From Nymphaea colorata (taxonomy: Eukaryota; Streptophyta; Magnoliopsida; Nymphaeales; Nymphaeaceae): DNA of 64,000 bases. The notes under the pieces were generated by a model that saw only the letters and a list, made by a program, of their open reading frames with translations, had not been told where the DNA came from and searched no databases. The stretch is from contig NC_045139.1 in the NCBI RefSeq assembly GCF_008831285.2, positions 29,679,206-29,743,205 of the forward strand, in the 5' to 3' direction. The stretch's first letter is position 1; every line of letters begins with the position of its first letter. A program made the translations under genes and the position numbers. Shown here piece by piece: positions 50,801 to 62,236 of this stretch.

Positions 50801-52541
50801 CATACAGGCTACTATTATGATTGGCAGAGCAACTAAACCAACCTGTAGGCTGTAGTAACTAGTAAGCCCTTATTATCCAAATCCAATGTTGGTTGCACGG
50901 AAATCACAAGAAGACATAGGACCTTCCTTGCAGAATGTGGAATGCCTAAGTGGCTACTAAAATTTCAGCATTGCTACTAATTGTGGAACCATATAAGAAC
51001 CGTGACTGTGTATATGCATTGCAGATACATGACATTGAGTTACCTAATGCTCCTAGCGGTTGAGAATGTCTACGTTAGGTTGTGTCTGATCCTACCATTA
51101 CCACTACTTAACAAGGCCTAAATGCAGCTACTTTCAATAAGCACGTTTTGTTTCAAATGCCCATGAGAAATGCATTTCAGGGACAGACTCCCTTACGGCA
51201 AAATCTCTTTCCTGGGGGAGGTGTGATACTGTGTTCATCTGGAGACCATTGTGCATTTAACAATCTCAGCACTTTCACAATTACACTGAAAAAATGCAAG
51301 CTGCAGACGTGATTTGCAGTTGAGACTGTCCCCACAAAAACCATGTGCTCCCCCACTAAAACTCGCAACAAACTAACTTCTACCATCTCAGATGCCATCG
51401 TTTGTCCCAATTGTGACCAATTAAAGTTGCTGGTTATTTGTTCATAGGAAGCAAGACCTCACAAATTAAAGCACCCATAAGAAGTAGAATGATAATATAG
51501 TTATAAAACATCAACATGCACGACTTACCACCAAGAGTCTCTTCAAAACAATGAGACTTATCATGGTGTGCAGTGAAAACATGGACATTGTGTCCATGAG
51601 CTGCAAGCTCAACAGCAGCATCAACAATTAACCTTTCACCTCCTCCTACACATACAAAAAACAGATAATTAATAATCACCAGAATATCCAGGTCTCCAGA
51701 AAATCATCTCCAAAGAAACCAAATGACATGCAATCCAAAAGAGTATGAATCAAACAGTACATGAAGTTCAAATTGTTTCCATCAAAGACCCTGGCATCGA
51801 AAGTGCAAATAGACAAGACACCACTGTGGTCTATGTTGCCTTTTGGAGATTGAACCCAACTATAAGTTCTTTTCTGAATCCCAGGCAAATTTGAAAAGCA
51901 ATGCTAAAATTCTGCAACACAGCAACTATGTCACATGGGTGCTCCTAAGCGGCTGCCGCACCCATGTCGCACGTGTGTTGACACTGGTGCTTGTGCATTT
52001 CCAGCATAGCATGTCTAGTGCAGTCTGCCAAACCGGGCCAAAACTGATCATTTTAAATGTACACTTGACTAGACTAGCTCTAATACAAAAAAATTATAGT
52101 AGTGAAATATAAATATAGATAAATAAGGCTACTAAACAGTTAATTAACTATATAACAAATGATATATATATATATCCTCGCCGCAATCACACCTAAATTT
52201 TTTTGCAAATTGTTGCATCTGCACCTGCACCCCCACCCCCACCCATGTGACATAGCTTAGCAGAACTTTGAAGACAACCAATAACCACATTCTTAAATGA
52301 TAAACAATGTTTCTCATAACAACAAATTTGCCGATACAAAAAGAAAATCCTACACAAGTAGAGTTGAAACATTTTCATGACCAAGAGCCAAAAATGATAA
52401 CCACCAGCCAATTTCACGAGACAGGGGTGGAGAAGAGGAGGGGGAGAGAGAGAGACCTATGCCAAGGTCAGGGTGGATGATGGCAATACGTAGCTTGGGG
52501 TTCTCCTTAATTTGTTCCTCTATCTCTGATTGTCCTTCCAT
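47805..52541 (-). CDS. ALG2: Alpha-1,3/1,6-mannosyltransferase ALG2 (8 coding exons)
   Basis: Adds the second and third mannose from GDP-mannose to Man1GlcNAc2-PP-dolichol on the cytosolic face of the ER, early in N-glycan precursor assembly. Exons in transcript order: 52541-52457, 51645-51529, 50502-50309, 50114-50009, 49842-49695, 49592-49471, 48925-48759 and 48092-47805. All junctions are GT-AG and keep the frame, giving 408 residues, close to known plant ALG2. Diagnostic segments are [20 protein letters not shown] (N-terminal GT-B glycine loop), [11 protein letters not shown]-like [40 protein letters not shown], and the GT4 E-x7-E motif EHFGIVPLE (315-323) followed by [10 protein letters not shown] hydrophobic segment [14 protein letters not shown] may associate with the membrane. 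The Met at 52541 is chosen because an in-frame ATG at 52643 lies upstream of a good splice acceptor (exon starting at 52601) and so within a leader intron. Confidence 0.94.
48176..48390 (+). mobile_element. tRNA-derived SINE in the last ALG2 intron
   Basis: Box A-like TGTGGCCCAACTGG at about 48187 and box B-like GGTTCAAATCTC at about 48215, in tRNA order, head a GC-rich ~200-bp segment quite unlike the surrounding AT-rich intron. It is antisense to ALG2. It differs from the SINE at 11390, so at least two SINE families are present. Confidence 0.6.
49110..49138. repeat. (GT)n microsatellite in an ALG2 intron
   Basis: Directly visible GT tract of about 28 bp. Confidence 0.9.
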
Positions 52542-52601
52542 TGATTCCGGCCTTCTCCCAAACTGGTACGTCTTTGAAATCAAAGCCTCTCTATTGTCTA
52601 T
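52542..52601 (-). other. ALG2 5' UTR segment next to the start codon
   Basis: The minus strand shows a pyrimidine-poor but standard acceptor TTGCAG ending at 52602, followed by 60 bp without ATG up to the ALG2 start at 52541. This supports a spliced leader. Confidence 0.55.
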
Positions 52602-54939
52602 CTGCAATTCAATATCGAGAAAGAGAACCCATTTGGGGGCCATGAAATAAATTTCTGAGATAAAAATTCACAAAATAAATTTCAGAATGTTCTTGCGAGA
52701 AATAAAATTTGAGCTCTGATTTGTAATTCTGTCTTAGATGGGCATGAAATAAATTTCCTGGAAAACCTTACCACGATGAATGAGAAAAAGTTTTCATGGA
52801 TCAAAAACACATTGTTAGCAAGTCCCTTGATTTTCAGCAGCATTCACCTTTTCTTGCCCGTCTAAACATCTGCTATACCATCATAGCTTGCAAAAGAAAC
52901 TCACCTAAAACAAATCTACAACTTACTTAAACAATGAATCATTCTCCAACTCCAATATATATTAACTTGCTTTTAGTTTAAGCCTTTTAAAGCACTGAGT
53001 GCCTGCCAAAAGAGAGGACGAAAGATTCGTTGCACACATTCCGCTATATAATACATGCCTGCAGTTTTCCATAAATTTGTTGTCTTTTATAGACTGGGAA
53101 AAGTTTACAAGATTGTTCATGCTATGACATACCATGGATTTTGATAAGTGCTTATTGTGGTTGATGATGCCACTACTTTCAACAATGCCACTGGCCCCAA
53201 ACAGTACCATGTCAACTCCATTCATTGTGCAGGCTAGTGCTGAACCTATAAGCAACTTTACAGACCTCCAAGTGTGACTACTTCCATTTCAAAGTGCAAG
53301 CCCTGTCTCGTCTAGCCGGCCTTCTATGCAACGTAACCCGAAAAGAAAGAAAAAAAAGCAAGAACCTGGATATAGTCTATGACTATCAGCATTTTTAACT
53401 ACATTAACAAAAGAAAGAACCAACACACTTATACAAAAACTCAGAAGATCATCCCACTTGTTGCAGCTAAGTACTTGAACAACAACCTTAAGAAACCATG
53501 GACCAAAATTATAAATGATCAAAAATAAAATCTTGACTCTGCATTGTAATTTGTTGTGTGGGGCCAAAATAAAAACCTGGTCATCATGTCTACTTCTAGA
53601 AATGCAATTAAGAAACTCCGCTACAACAACAAATGAAGCCACAATGAGCTCACCATTAATTACATTACAACTATGACTGCAGTCACTGTAAGATCCAATC
53701 TTGAAATTCGTTTTCTTGAAATTATGATACCTTGAGAGATATCTTTCCGAACTTCTCTCCTCTTTCAATTAGATGACATTTGGCTGGGAAGCAGTGGTTC
53801 TTGTCACATACCACAAGAAAAAGTGTATGTGGATGTCAAAAGAAATAGTAAAGGCTACACCGCATTCACTTTTGAGTCTTGATGCAGATTTGGAGGCCTT
53901 CACTGATAAAAGGAGAAATCTGGTTGTCAAGACCCAACACTTTGAAGGCCATCACTGAAGAATAGAATTTTACGACAGTCCAACAAGAAAATAACTGCTT
54001 ATTGTGCACGTGTATTACATTTTCCAAGAGGTACTTGGTCCCATGCTTCATCGAAAATATAAAAGAAAAAACAAGTATATTAAAAGCATCACAAACCCGA
54101 TATTCAGTTGGCGAATTTGAATACGAAACTAGAAGAATGCAAAAAATGAATGTATTGTTTATAAACCATAGAAAAAGGACGGAACCCTGGACGCTCCTCT
54201 TCCTTCTTTGCGTAAATGGAGGAAAAGATGGCACCCCCTCGATGCAACCAGAATTGTGATCACTATGGTATTTGAAGTATTAGAACCAGTGTTTTTATGA
54301 ATTGAATCGGAATGTCCAATGTTTCAGTGAATTGGTGCATCAAATCCATATCAGAATCTAAATCAAATTTATTTAGAAAAGGGATAAACTTTAAAATCTA
54401 AAAAAAACTGGAAAATTAAAAGGAAAATTGTAAAAAATGTAAAAGTGCAAACACTTCTAAATAAAAAGATGAGAGAAAAAAAAAATTTCTCCATCATCGA
54501 GATTCTTAATTATTCAAACAACGACACTAAAGCCTAAATGCATACAGAAAGCATGATTTATCAGCACCAATGGCTCTTGTAGCACTATGAAGTATAACAA
54601 TTTGAAAAATCCAATATGGATTTTTTTTTCAGCTGTTAGTGCGTGGCATCTGCTGGACCTTCAGTCGGTACAGAGAGGTCCCTATGGCTGCACAAATGCC
54701 TAAGGAGAAACTCATGAATCAACAAATATAAGTCTGCCTTGCTTCATGAGAAGTGCAGACGATAAAAAATTGATCGTTCGTCCACTTAAAACTAACTGTT
54801 CTTCATCACACAAATCACAAGCACAAACGCTCCTACCTATTATCTGGATATACCAAGAGAGATGTACGGTCTAATGAGGCTACTACGAAAAAAACCCATT
54901 CCAAGGGAAAACCAAGGGACAAAGAACTGTGTTCCTTAC
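52602..54939 (-). other. Inferred 5' UTR intron of ALG2 (about 2.3 kb)
   Basis: Bounded by a strong donor GTAAGG (minus strand, starting at 54939) and the acceptor at 52602. The interior holds no conserved protein; the open stretches at 53289-53768 and 53866-54234 are low-complexity or patternless. Only transcript data can confirm it. Confidence 0.45.
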
Positions 54940-55240
54940 CGTTCTCCAACAATCAGAAATTAGTCATTGATCGGTCCCCTTGCAGACCAGATAAAGCTGT
55001 GAGGGACGAGCAGTTCTGGAACAGTGGGAAGAGGCGCTCTGAGGAGATGAAAGGGAGGAAAGGCTCCAATTAGAGACGTGCCAATGAAGAACGGAAAATC
55101 TCGGACGGTTGAACCAGAGGGAGGTTGAGACTTGAGACGGAGAAGATCGGACGGTGGGCGAACCGGGCGAGGTGGATGCCGAACGGCGACTGCAGCCCGC
55201 AATTCGAAAGGGAAATCAAACGAAGTCGCCGACTGAAAAC
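54940..55240 (-). other. Inferred first, non-coding exon of ALG2
   Basis: GC-richer than its surroundings, ends in AACG before GTAAGG, and contains only one ATG, opening a four-codon uORF (MTNF, 54967-54953). A longer open frame here starts with TTG and is not a credible protein. The 5' limit is a guess. Confidence 0.4.
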
Positions 55241-55314
55241 CCTTTACGTGCGTCGGCGACTCGGCGCCACCTTTTTTTTTTTTTTCTCAAGGCCAAGATC
55301 AGCACTTCAATTTG

Positions 55315-55392
55315 AATCGGCCGATTCAGGAAAGGATGGATCGAGTCGACCTAAAATCGGCCGATTTACAAAGACGTTGGAATCGGCCGATT
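55315..55392. repeat. Three copies of the palindrome AATCGGCCGATT
   Basis: Exact 12-bp palindromes lie at 55315-55326, 55355-55366 and 55381-55392. A related partial palindrome CGAATCGACGATTCGG follows near 55508-55523, and AATCGGCTCATT occurs near 55544. They sit just upstream of the inferred ALG2 first exon. Confidence 0.85.
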
Positions 55393-57205
55393 CGGACGGA
55401 TTTTAACAACATGCAGAGAAAATAAAGTGAATTTAGCAGCGAGACTTACGTAAATTATCGTCTCAACGACTCTGTTTCACCCACGAAAAAAAAAAACAGT
55501 TTGTGAACCGAATCGACGATTCGGTGGGGCTGCCAGTTCAGTGAATCGGCTCATTTGAGACATTGAAGAGTTGGAAAACATGTTTGTTCGTATAGGTGCT
55601 CATTTTTTTATTATAAATTCAAAAATAATAATCTTGTATAGCTTTTACAATAAGAATCATATATTTCATAAAACTATCAACTAAAGTTTTGAAGAACACT
55701 TCCATTAACTTGGGGAACAAAAACACATTAGCTAACATATTACAATGTAATTTAGTAATAAAGGGTAATGTTGAATGCAAATGATTTCTCAAGTCAATGA
55801 AATTTCACTTCAACCCCCTTTCTGACAGGTTTCATGAAAAGTGAAACCCATATTAAAGAAGCAAAAAACAAAATTATAATCAAAAGGCAGGAGCAAAAAA
55901 AAAATTCCTATGTAATACTTAAAAATACTATCTCATAGTAAAAAAAAAAAAACAATTATACAATCCAATCTCTTTCTATTGTTTTTAATTACTTATTGAG
56001 CTTTATAGGCCAAAGTAAACCAAGGTATAACTGATATGGCTTGTTCCATAGCCCGGCAATAACCAGCCATATCTGCAAATCTTATTAAAAGATATTCTTA
56101 GAGTCTACATTGGAAGCATTGCTTTAACCTGTCATATTGAGGCTGAATTTTTCAACAGCCTAAAACTATAAAACTCCTCAACACAGCATGAAATTTGTCA
56201 TAAAATAATGCAGGTACCTTCCCAAGTGAGTAAACCAAATAAACTTTTATAAGATAGATAAGCGCTGACGTCTCCTTGTGTTTTGATCGCATCATGAGAT
56301 TATCATAGCTCTCTGATTTCTTATCCTTTTTGTTGGAAAAGTTTGTCTGTGAAATTTTACTAGTACAAGCGGCGTCCGAAAATCCCTGTTAGATAAGGAT
56401 GGGCATTGGGCCGGGCCAAGGCTTGACAAAGTTGGGTTTGGGTATACCCAAAGCTTTTGACGGCAGTCCAAGCCCAGCCCACTTAGTTATTTGGTCGGGT
56501 CCGATCATCAACTTCATACCTGCCATGTACTCGGTTCGATGTCTATCCTTATTTGAAAACCTTTCATTTTTAAATATTTCAAAAAAAACCACAACCGACA
56601 CACTAAAAGTTTTAAGGGAGCCATCGTCAGTGAACCAAAAGCTTTTATGATAGCATCACACACACACATATATGTGTGTGTTAGAGAGAGAGAGGTATCA
56701 AACACGACATATGCAACGTGACGAAGACTAGACAGCTCCTGATTGGCGTACTTTCATCAGTATATTGACAACCCAGTAAGTGACATGCATATGGTCCTCA
56801 GAATTGCACATCCACAAGCTACAATACCTTAGTCCATGTTCATGTACTTGGGAGTCCGATCAATTGCTCTCATATAGACATCATGCTTCTAATTATATGC
56901 AAATTTGTCTGAGAACTACTAAGCTGATGGTTCATGTTTTTTGGACTTTTCCAAGAGATCACAAGTATCCATGGCTGGTTTGAAGACCTAGTGTGATCAG
57001 AAGTGCACCTTACCTTGAAATTGTAGTAACAACTTTGGATTCGAACTGAACTTGAGAATCCAAATTCGATTGGGTTTGTACCTTGATGCAACTGGTGCAT
57101 TAACTTGAAGGTAAATTCAAATACTGGATCCATGTGGATTGTGCTAGTGCACCAGGGGAAGCATCAATCTCTTTTTGCATGTTCCGATACGCAATCCGGA
57201 TCATT
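55393..57205. other. Intergenic, no gene recognised
   Basis: AT-rich. A MITE-like start GGATGGGCATTGGGCCGGGC lies at 56397, and CA/TG and GA tracts occur near 56660-56695. Nothing else identified. Confidence 0.35.
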
Positions 57206-57500
57206 GGGTGTGTTTGATACTCTTAAATCTCGTATTTGTGGTGTTTTGATTACTTTAGATTTAAAATTCATGAATATGATGTGACATATTTTTTGCTAAT
57301 GTGGTAAAAGATTCACAGTAAAATTCATCATTTATCAAACTAAGGATCTTCCGTCAGACCTAAGTTTCACACTTGGAATGCTTATTTTATCTTCTTGCAT
57401 TAAAAAAAGGTCGGATTTAAGATTGTAGTGGGAGAATTGATCTTAAATCCACGGTTCTCAAATCTTGAGGAGTTTATGCGAGAGGCAATCAAACGCCCCA
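57206..57500. mobile_element. MITE with GGGTGTGTTTGAT / ATCAAACGCCCC ends
   Basis: The ends are imperfect inverted repeats about 295 bp apart; the interior has mirrored TTAAATC/GATTTAA words. Similar sequence (GGGGTCCGCTTGATACT, then CTTAAATC) starts near 60220. Confidence 0.55.
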
Positions 57501-57884
57501 TAGAATAAAAAAATATTGGATTGCAGCTTTGGATTCTCGGCATGTGGCCAAAACCTTAGGTCTAAGGTCTGATGGAAGGGTGTTTGACTCCTTGGATCTC
57601 AAATCATGAGCCCTGATCTTAGTTCACAAGTAAATAAGCAAATGCTTCCTAAATGGTTGGCCGGGTTTAAGTTCACACAACGGCGAGCGGTTTCCTTTTG
57701 CATGTGCATTAATCTTTTCCTTCGATATGCAATTCTTTTATGCTTTTGTAATCTTATTTTTAGAACTCTAAGTTCAATCCTTGATAAGATCTATTTAGTT
57801 CGAAAACATATTAAACTACTTAATATATATATATATATAGGTTTAGTCCATGACCTGGATTAAAGTGGCTTGCACTCCTTTAGT

Positions 57885-58306
57885 TAGGGCTGCATAACAA
57901 GTTGATTCAGCTCCAGCATGACTTGAACTCGCTCGTCAAAACTAACCTCGAATTCGACTTGTTTGTAAGTGAGTTGAGCTCGAGTTTGGATGTACGCTCC
58001 AAATGTTAAACTAGCCAAGTTTGAAGAACTCAACTCGGCTCAGCTACATAACCAATGTTTAAAAATAATGAGAGAATAGCTAAATGAGTAGCAACTAAAC
58101 CAGTAAAAGGGGTTAACATGTTAAAATAAATGAAACAGGCTCAACAGAAACGAGTTAAATGACTTAAATGAATCGAGCTCGAGCTCGATGCTGTATGGTC
58201 GAGTCCAGCTCAAGCCTATTCTATAGAGCTGAATTTTTCTGAGTTGATTGGAGGTTGAGCTGGAGCTGGCCCAGCTTGAACTCGACTCAGCTCGTGTGCA
58301 GCCCTA
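57885..58306. mobile_element. hAT-like MITE with TAGGGCTGCA ends, rich in GAGCTCGAG words
   Basis: Starts TAGGGCTGCATAACAAG and ends CTCGTGTGCAGCCCTA, with inverted repeats of 10 bp or more. The interior is full of GAGCTCGAGCTCG-type palindromes. The TAGGG start is typical of hAT MITEs, but no 8-bp target duplication is clear. A relative lies at 61800-62236 and a piece at about 33120-33370. Confidence 0.65.
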
Positions 58307-60282
58307 TCCACAATTCAACAAAGTTGGTCATGAAGTGGAAGTTTTGTATGAGAAAGAAAAGCATGTTGGAAGATGAATGGATAAGCTCATGTGTCACTTC
58401 TTTCCAATCCACATAGCCATCTCAACTCTTAGTTTTTGGCATTCTTACTAAGGAGCAGATAATAATGCCAATAAACATAATTAATAATAATATTATATTA
58501 TTATTATTATCAACAGCAATAATTTATTAGGCACAAGTAAATGTAAAGTAGTATCTCACTTGCTTTCTGTGAAGTAAAGTATTGAAAATCACCATGTTGG
58601 GTGTTTGGTGCACCTTTCAATTATTAATTTAATTTATCAGAAAAAAAAAATCTACCAGAGAAAAGACTTGATACAATCATAGTCTTTAAGATAAGAGATT
58701 GGCCACTCTGGCCCTAAGTGATAATGTTAAACATAAAAGATGTCTAATCAGCATCGTTGTCCCCTATACACAGAAAAAGGATCATGGCTAGGTTCCCCCT
58801 TATATTGGAACCACTAATAAATATGACCAATTTCTTTTTGAAAACAAAAAAAAACAAAAAAAAACTTTGCTTTCCTTATGTACACTTGATGTCTATCCTA
58901 TTGCATACAATCTATCATAACAAACTGTAAAATTGAATCAGGTTAGATGAACTACAAAAGTTGCTAATGTAAGCTTGCATTAATTAAAAAAAGTGGTATA
59001 CCAACAAGGAGAACCAAGAACGTGAATCCAAGTCTTGTTATTGATTCAACTTCAAATTCGTTTAGCTGGATCTGATAGAAAAATCTGGATTCAAATACCA
59101 AACAGATCCAGATTTGGCATGCAAGTTTCACATGATGAAAATAACCACTATCTTCCTCTTATTTACCCAAAAAAAAAAAACTTAAAATCATGCTAAATGA
59201 ACAATAATTCATTTAGAGTTCACTTCCTGCATGTATTAATTGCAAACTTCACTTCCCCCTTCATTCTCCAATGGTGTATTTTAAAAACCCAAGCATGTAA
59301 ACTTAGTAAAGGTAAAATGGAACTTAATTAACAAAATTTCATATCTGGATTTGAATCTTACCAAGATCCAGGGATGTCATGATTACCTCTGCATCACCAT
59401 TTCCTTGTGATGTTTGAAAAAGAATGGTTCTCTACCTGTTGAAAAAGTGTATGGATCAAACCTAATCACAAGATTCCAGGTCATGACATAGCAGCCCTTA
59501 CTTTTTTTTTTTATGCACATACTGTGGTGCCTTGATAACAGTGCATCCTCTCACCTTTCTTTTCCTATTTTGAGAAAAAAAGAAAGAAAAAGAAAGGGAA
59601 GATCTTCTTTTTATAATGCACTTCTGAAATTGAACATGGCATCCATCTCTTTCACACTTCCAACCAATAAAGAAAAAAAAAGAAAAAAAAAGGAAATGGG
59701 ACCCATGACAAAAAAAAATGAGTGGCATTTTCAACTGCTTCCATATGCCTTGTTTGCAGTCCAACATGAGCAGACCCACAGATTTGATCCATCATTTGAC
59801 ATGCTTGTGCCCATGGTCAGTAGTGGACCAATATGATCCATGTGGCTCCACTCAGATATGGCAATTTTTTTTTTTCTCCATGGTCTGTCACCCACTTTAA
59901 GTGGCAGAATAATAGATGAGATTAAGGTGTACTTGATTCACTTTGGTCTATTCTTCTTTTAAATAAGCAAAGTGGTTGTACCTTTATTTTTACCCATTAT
60001 TTGCCCAAGAAGGACATCATACACTTGGAAACCACTAGTGTAAGATCTTGGGGTCATTGATCACCTTTTCCAAATTTTTTTGGATAATCTTTTGCTTTTA
60101 TTTTCTTTAAATATTCCTAATTGTTTGAATCGCATTTGGGATCCATGTACTGAACTTGGTACCTAGGCTCGTGCCAATGTTCAAGATGGACCAACCAGGG
60201 CTGATGGACTGTTTGGTTTAGGGGTCCGCTTGATACTGGGATCTTAAATCTGGATTTGAAATCCAAAAGTATTAAGCGTATA
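58307..60282. other. Intergenic, no gene recognised
   Basis: AT-rich with poly(A) and poly(T) tracts and ATT repeats near 58485-58510. No protein-like frame. Confidence 0.35.
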
Positions 60283-60568
60283 CCTATATTGAATGATTTA
60301 AGTAATTGAAATCTAAACTTTGTATGAATAGAAATGAGATTTAAGTCATTCAATTTAATTGCTTGTAGTAAATCAAATGAGTTTAACTTGCTATTACATC
60401 TATATTGAATGATACGGGGGATTGAAATCAAAAGTTGGTATGAAACTATAAATACAAACGGATGTAAGTCAATCATTTGGTCATTTATAGTTAATCGAAT
60501 GAGTTTAACTTGTTATATTTATATTAAATGATTTCAGAGTTTAAACCCACAAGTTGGTATCAGAGCCA
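60283..60568 (+). repeat. 118-bp tandem repeat ending in a tRNA-Met primer-binding-site-like sequence
   Basis: Units begin near 60283, 60400 and 60519 with (C/T)TATATT(G/A)AATGAT and share ATGAGTTTAACTTG. The third, truncated unit contains TGGTATCAGAGCCA (60555-60568), the primer-binding site of plant LTR retrotransposons and pararetroviruses. Units 1 and 2 carry the related TTGTATGAA and TTGGTATGAAAC at the same place. Confidence 0.65.
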
Positions 60569-60573
60569 TAATC

Positions 60574-60867
60574 ATGGACGAGATTCAAGATTTTGATACA
60601 CCTGACAATTTTCCTGTGAAATTGTTGAAAGATCACTTGAGAAATAGTCTTAGAACGTTTATTCAAGGTGAGTGGGAGGTTAACAACCCGGCTCACGAAA
60701 GAATGCCTCCTTATTACCCCCTACCTTTTTGGGTCTTGAGCTGTTTCAACATCAATGATGACAGTGGTACACTGTTCAACTTAGGTACCACGCCCCATCA
60801 CTTAAGATGCAAAAGCATAGTGCGGACAATAATCGAACTAAAGATTTGTCTTTTTGTAAATTCTTAG
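60574..60867 (+). CDS. Uncharacterised 97-codon ORF behind the primer-binding-site-like sequence
   Basis: A true ATG six bases after the primer-binding-site-like sequence opens 97 codons (start MDEIQDFDTPDN). No Gag, protease, zinc knuckle or other known motif is visible. The position would suit the first ORF of a retroelement, but no LTR, polymerase or further ORF follows, so it may be a chance frame or the truncated start of an unknown element. Confidence 0.25.
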   Translation: MDEIQDFDTPDNFPVKLLKDHLRNSLRTFIQGEWEVNNPAHERMPPYYPLPFWVLSCFNINDDSGTLFNLGTTPHHLRCKSIVRTIIELKICLFVNS

Positions 60868-61799
60868 TCCAACTAGTTACGCTATACCTTTTGAAGTATG
60901 ATAATTGTTATAAAGTCAGAATTTTTCTTGTTATCTTAAGCAACATGGGTTAGGCAGATTTATCATATACGGCGAATAGAATTGCACTTTGAATGTCAAA
61001 GGCTTGACCTTCTTCTTCGGTCTCAGGTCTAGCTTCCTACACAAGTAGACAGAGCTTCTTTTGTCCTATAAACTAAATTTCCTAAAGGTGTATGGATTCC
61101 AAGTTTCCAACATTTTCCAATATATGTTGAGCAGTTCTTCTCCTAACTCTATTTTATTTTGGACATTTGAGGTGAAGTCTTCAACTTGACACCCTTCACA
61201 TTCTCTTCTTATCACTTGCAGAATACACGTGTAATTGTTATCTTCGCAAAAAAGACTAAACTTATGTAGTTATATATGCACAAAGCATATCTATATCATG
61301 ATATCAGCAAACTAATTAGTTCTTTATGTCATTTCATAGCATTCACATCTTATTCGCGTTTTAAAATGATAGACAAAACTTAGGGTTGTCTGGGAATATA
61401 AGGGAGAGAGAGAGATTCAGCGGCTTTATGTAGAACAAAAGGTGAACTGTGCAAGCGATAAAGAACGGTCCACGGAGGAGAAATACCATCTACAACTATG
61501 TACGGGTCAAAATTCAGCTGTGGCGTGTATTGCCGAGCTAATTAAAAGAAGTAATTCCCTGTCTTCGTAATTACGGCAAAAAAGCAGGCACCTTTATGGT
61601 AAATTTATCATTGCTAAATACTTTTACACATAATTTCGACGGTGGTGCCATTTATCTTAGATTTTCCCAATAAAACCTTCAACTTTTTTATTATTGCAAT
61701 AGTTTTCGTAAAACAAATTTGTGATTATGATCCAAGGAAGGAGGATCTAGTGTCCAATATTAAAGAAGGACATTTTGGCAAATTTATGTGATTAACATT
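60868..61799. other. Intergenic, no gene recognised
   Basis: AT-rich and apparently unique sequence without a long frame or repeat. Confidence 0.35.
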
Positions 61800-62236
61800 T
61801 TCTACGTTCCAGGAGCGCTTCAGGAAAGATGAGTTGAGCCTAAGCTTAGCCAGCTTAAGCAAAACTCGGTTCAATCGAGCTCGGCTCGAACTCGAGCTCT
61901 TTATAGTAAACTCTAGCTCGAGTTGACTGCACAAAATCGAGCTCAAACTCAACTGGTTTAGGTGTTAAATAGTTTAACATTAACTCGTGTAAGTATTGAT
62001 TTGTTTAACTCGTGTAAGCGTTAACTCATGTAACTCGTATAAGCGAGTAACTCATGGAACTTGAAAAATTTTGTTTTTATCTTAAAAGTTAAAACCAGTG
62101 AACTCGACTCGTTTATCGTTTCGAGTATCTTTGTAATCTCAAACTTGGCTCATTTATAAACGAGTCGAGCACGAGCAATGTTTTTTCGAGCGAGTTCGAT
62201 TCAAACTCGAGTTGGCACGGCTTGTTGAGCAACCCT
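61800..62236. mobile_element. Relative of the TAGGGCTGC/GAGCTCGAG MITE (decayed)
   Basis: Dense in CGAGCTCG, ACTCGTGTAAG and GAGTCGAGC words, and ends in GAGCAACCCTA, similar to the right end of 57885-58306. The left end is not clear. Internal near-tandem TAACTCGTGTAAG units lie at about 61980-62050. Confidence 0.5.

Noticed and set aside
52542-52643. Upstream in-frame ATG start for ALG2 (MAPKW...)
   Set aside because: It lies before a good splice acceptor (exon from 52601), so it is probably intronic; the extension is not typical of ALG2.
53289-53768. 159-codon minus-strand frame
   Set aside because: Lies in the inferred ALG2 leader intron, with no conserved motif.
54960-55202. 80-codon frame on the minus strand
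   Set aside because: Starts with TTG, Pro/Arg-rich through GC content only; better explained as 5' UTR of ALG2.
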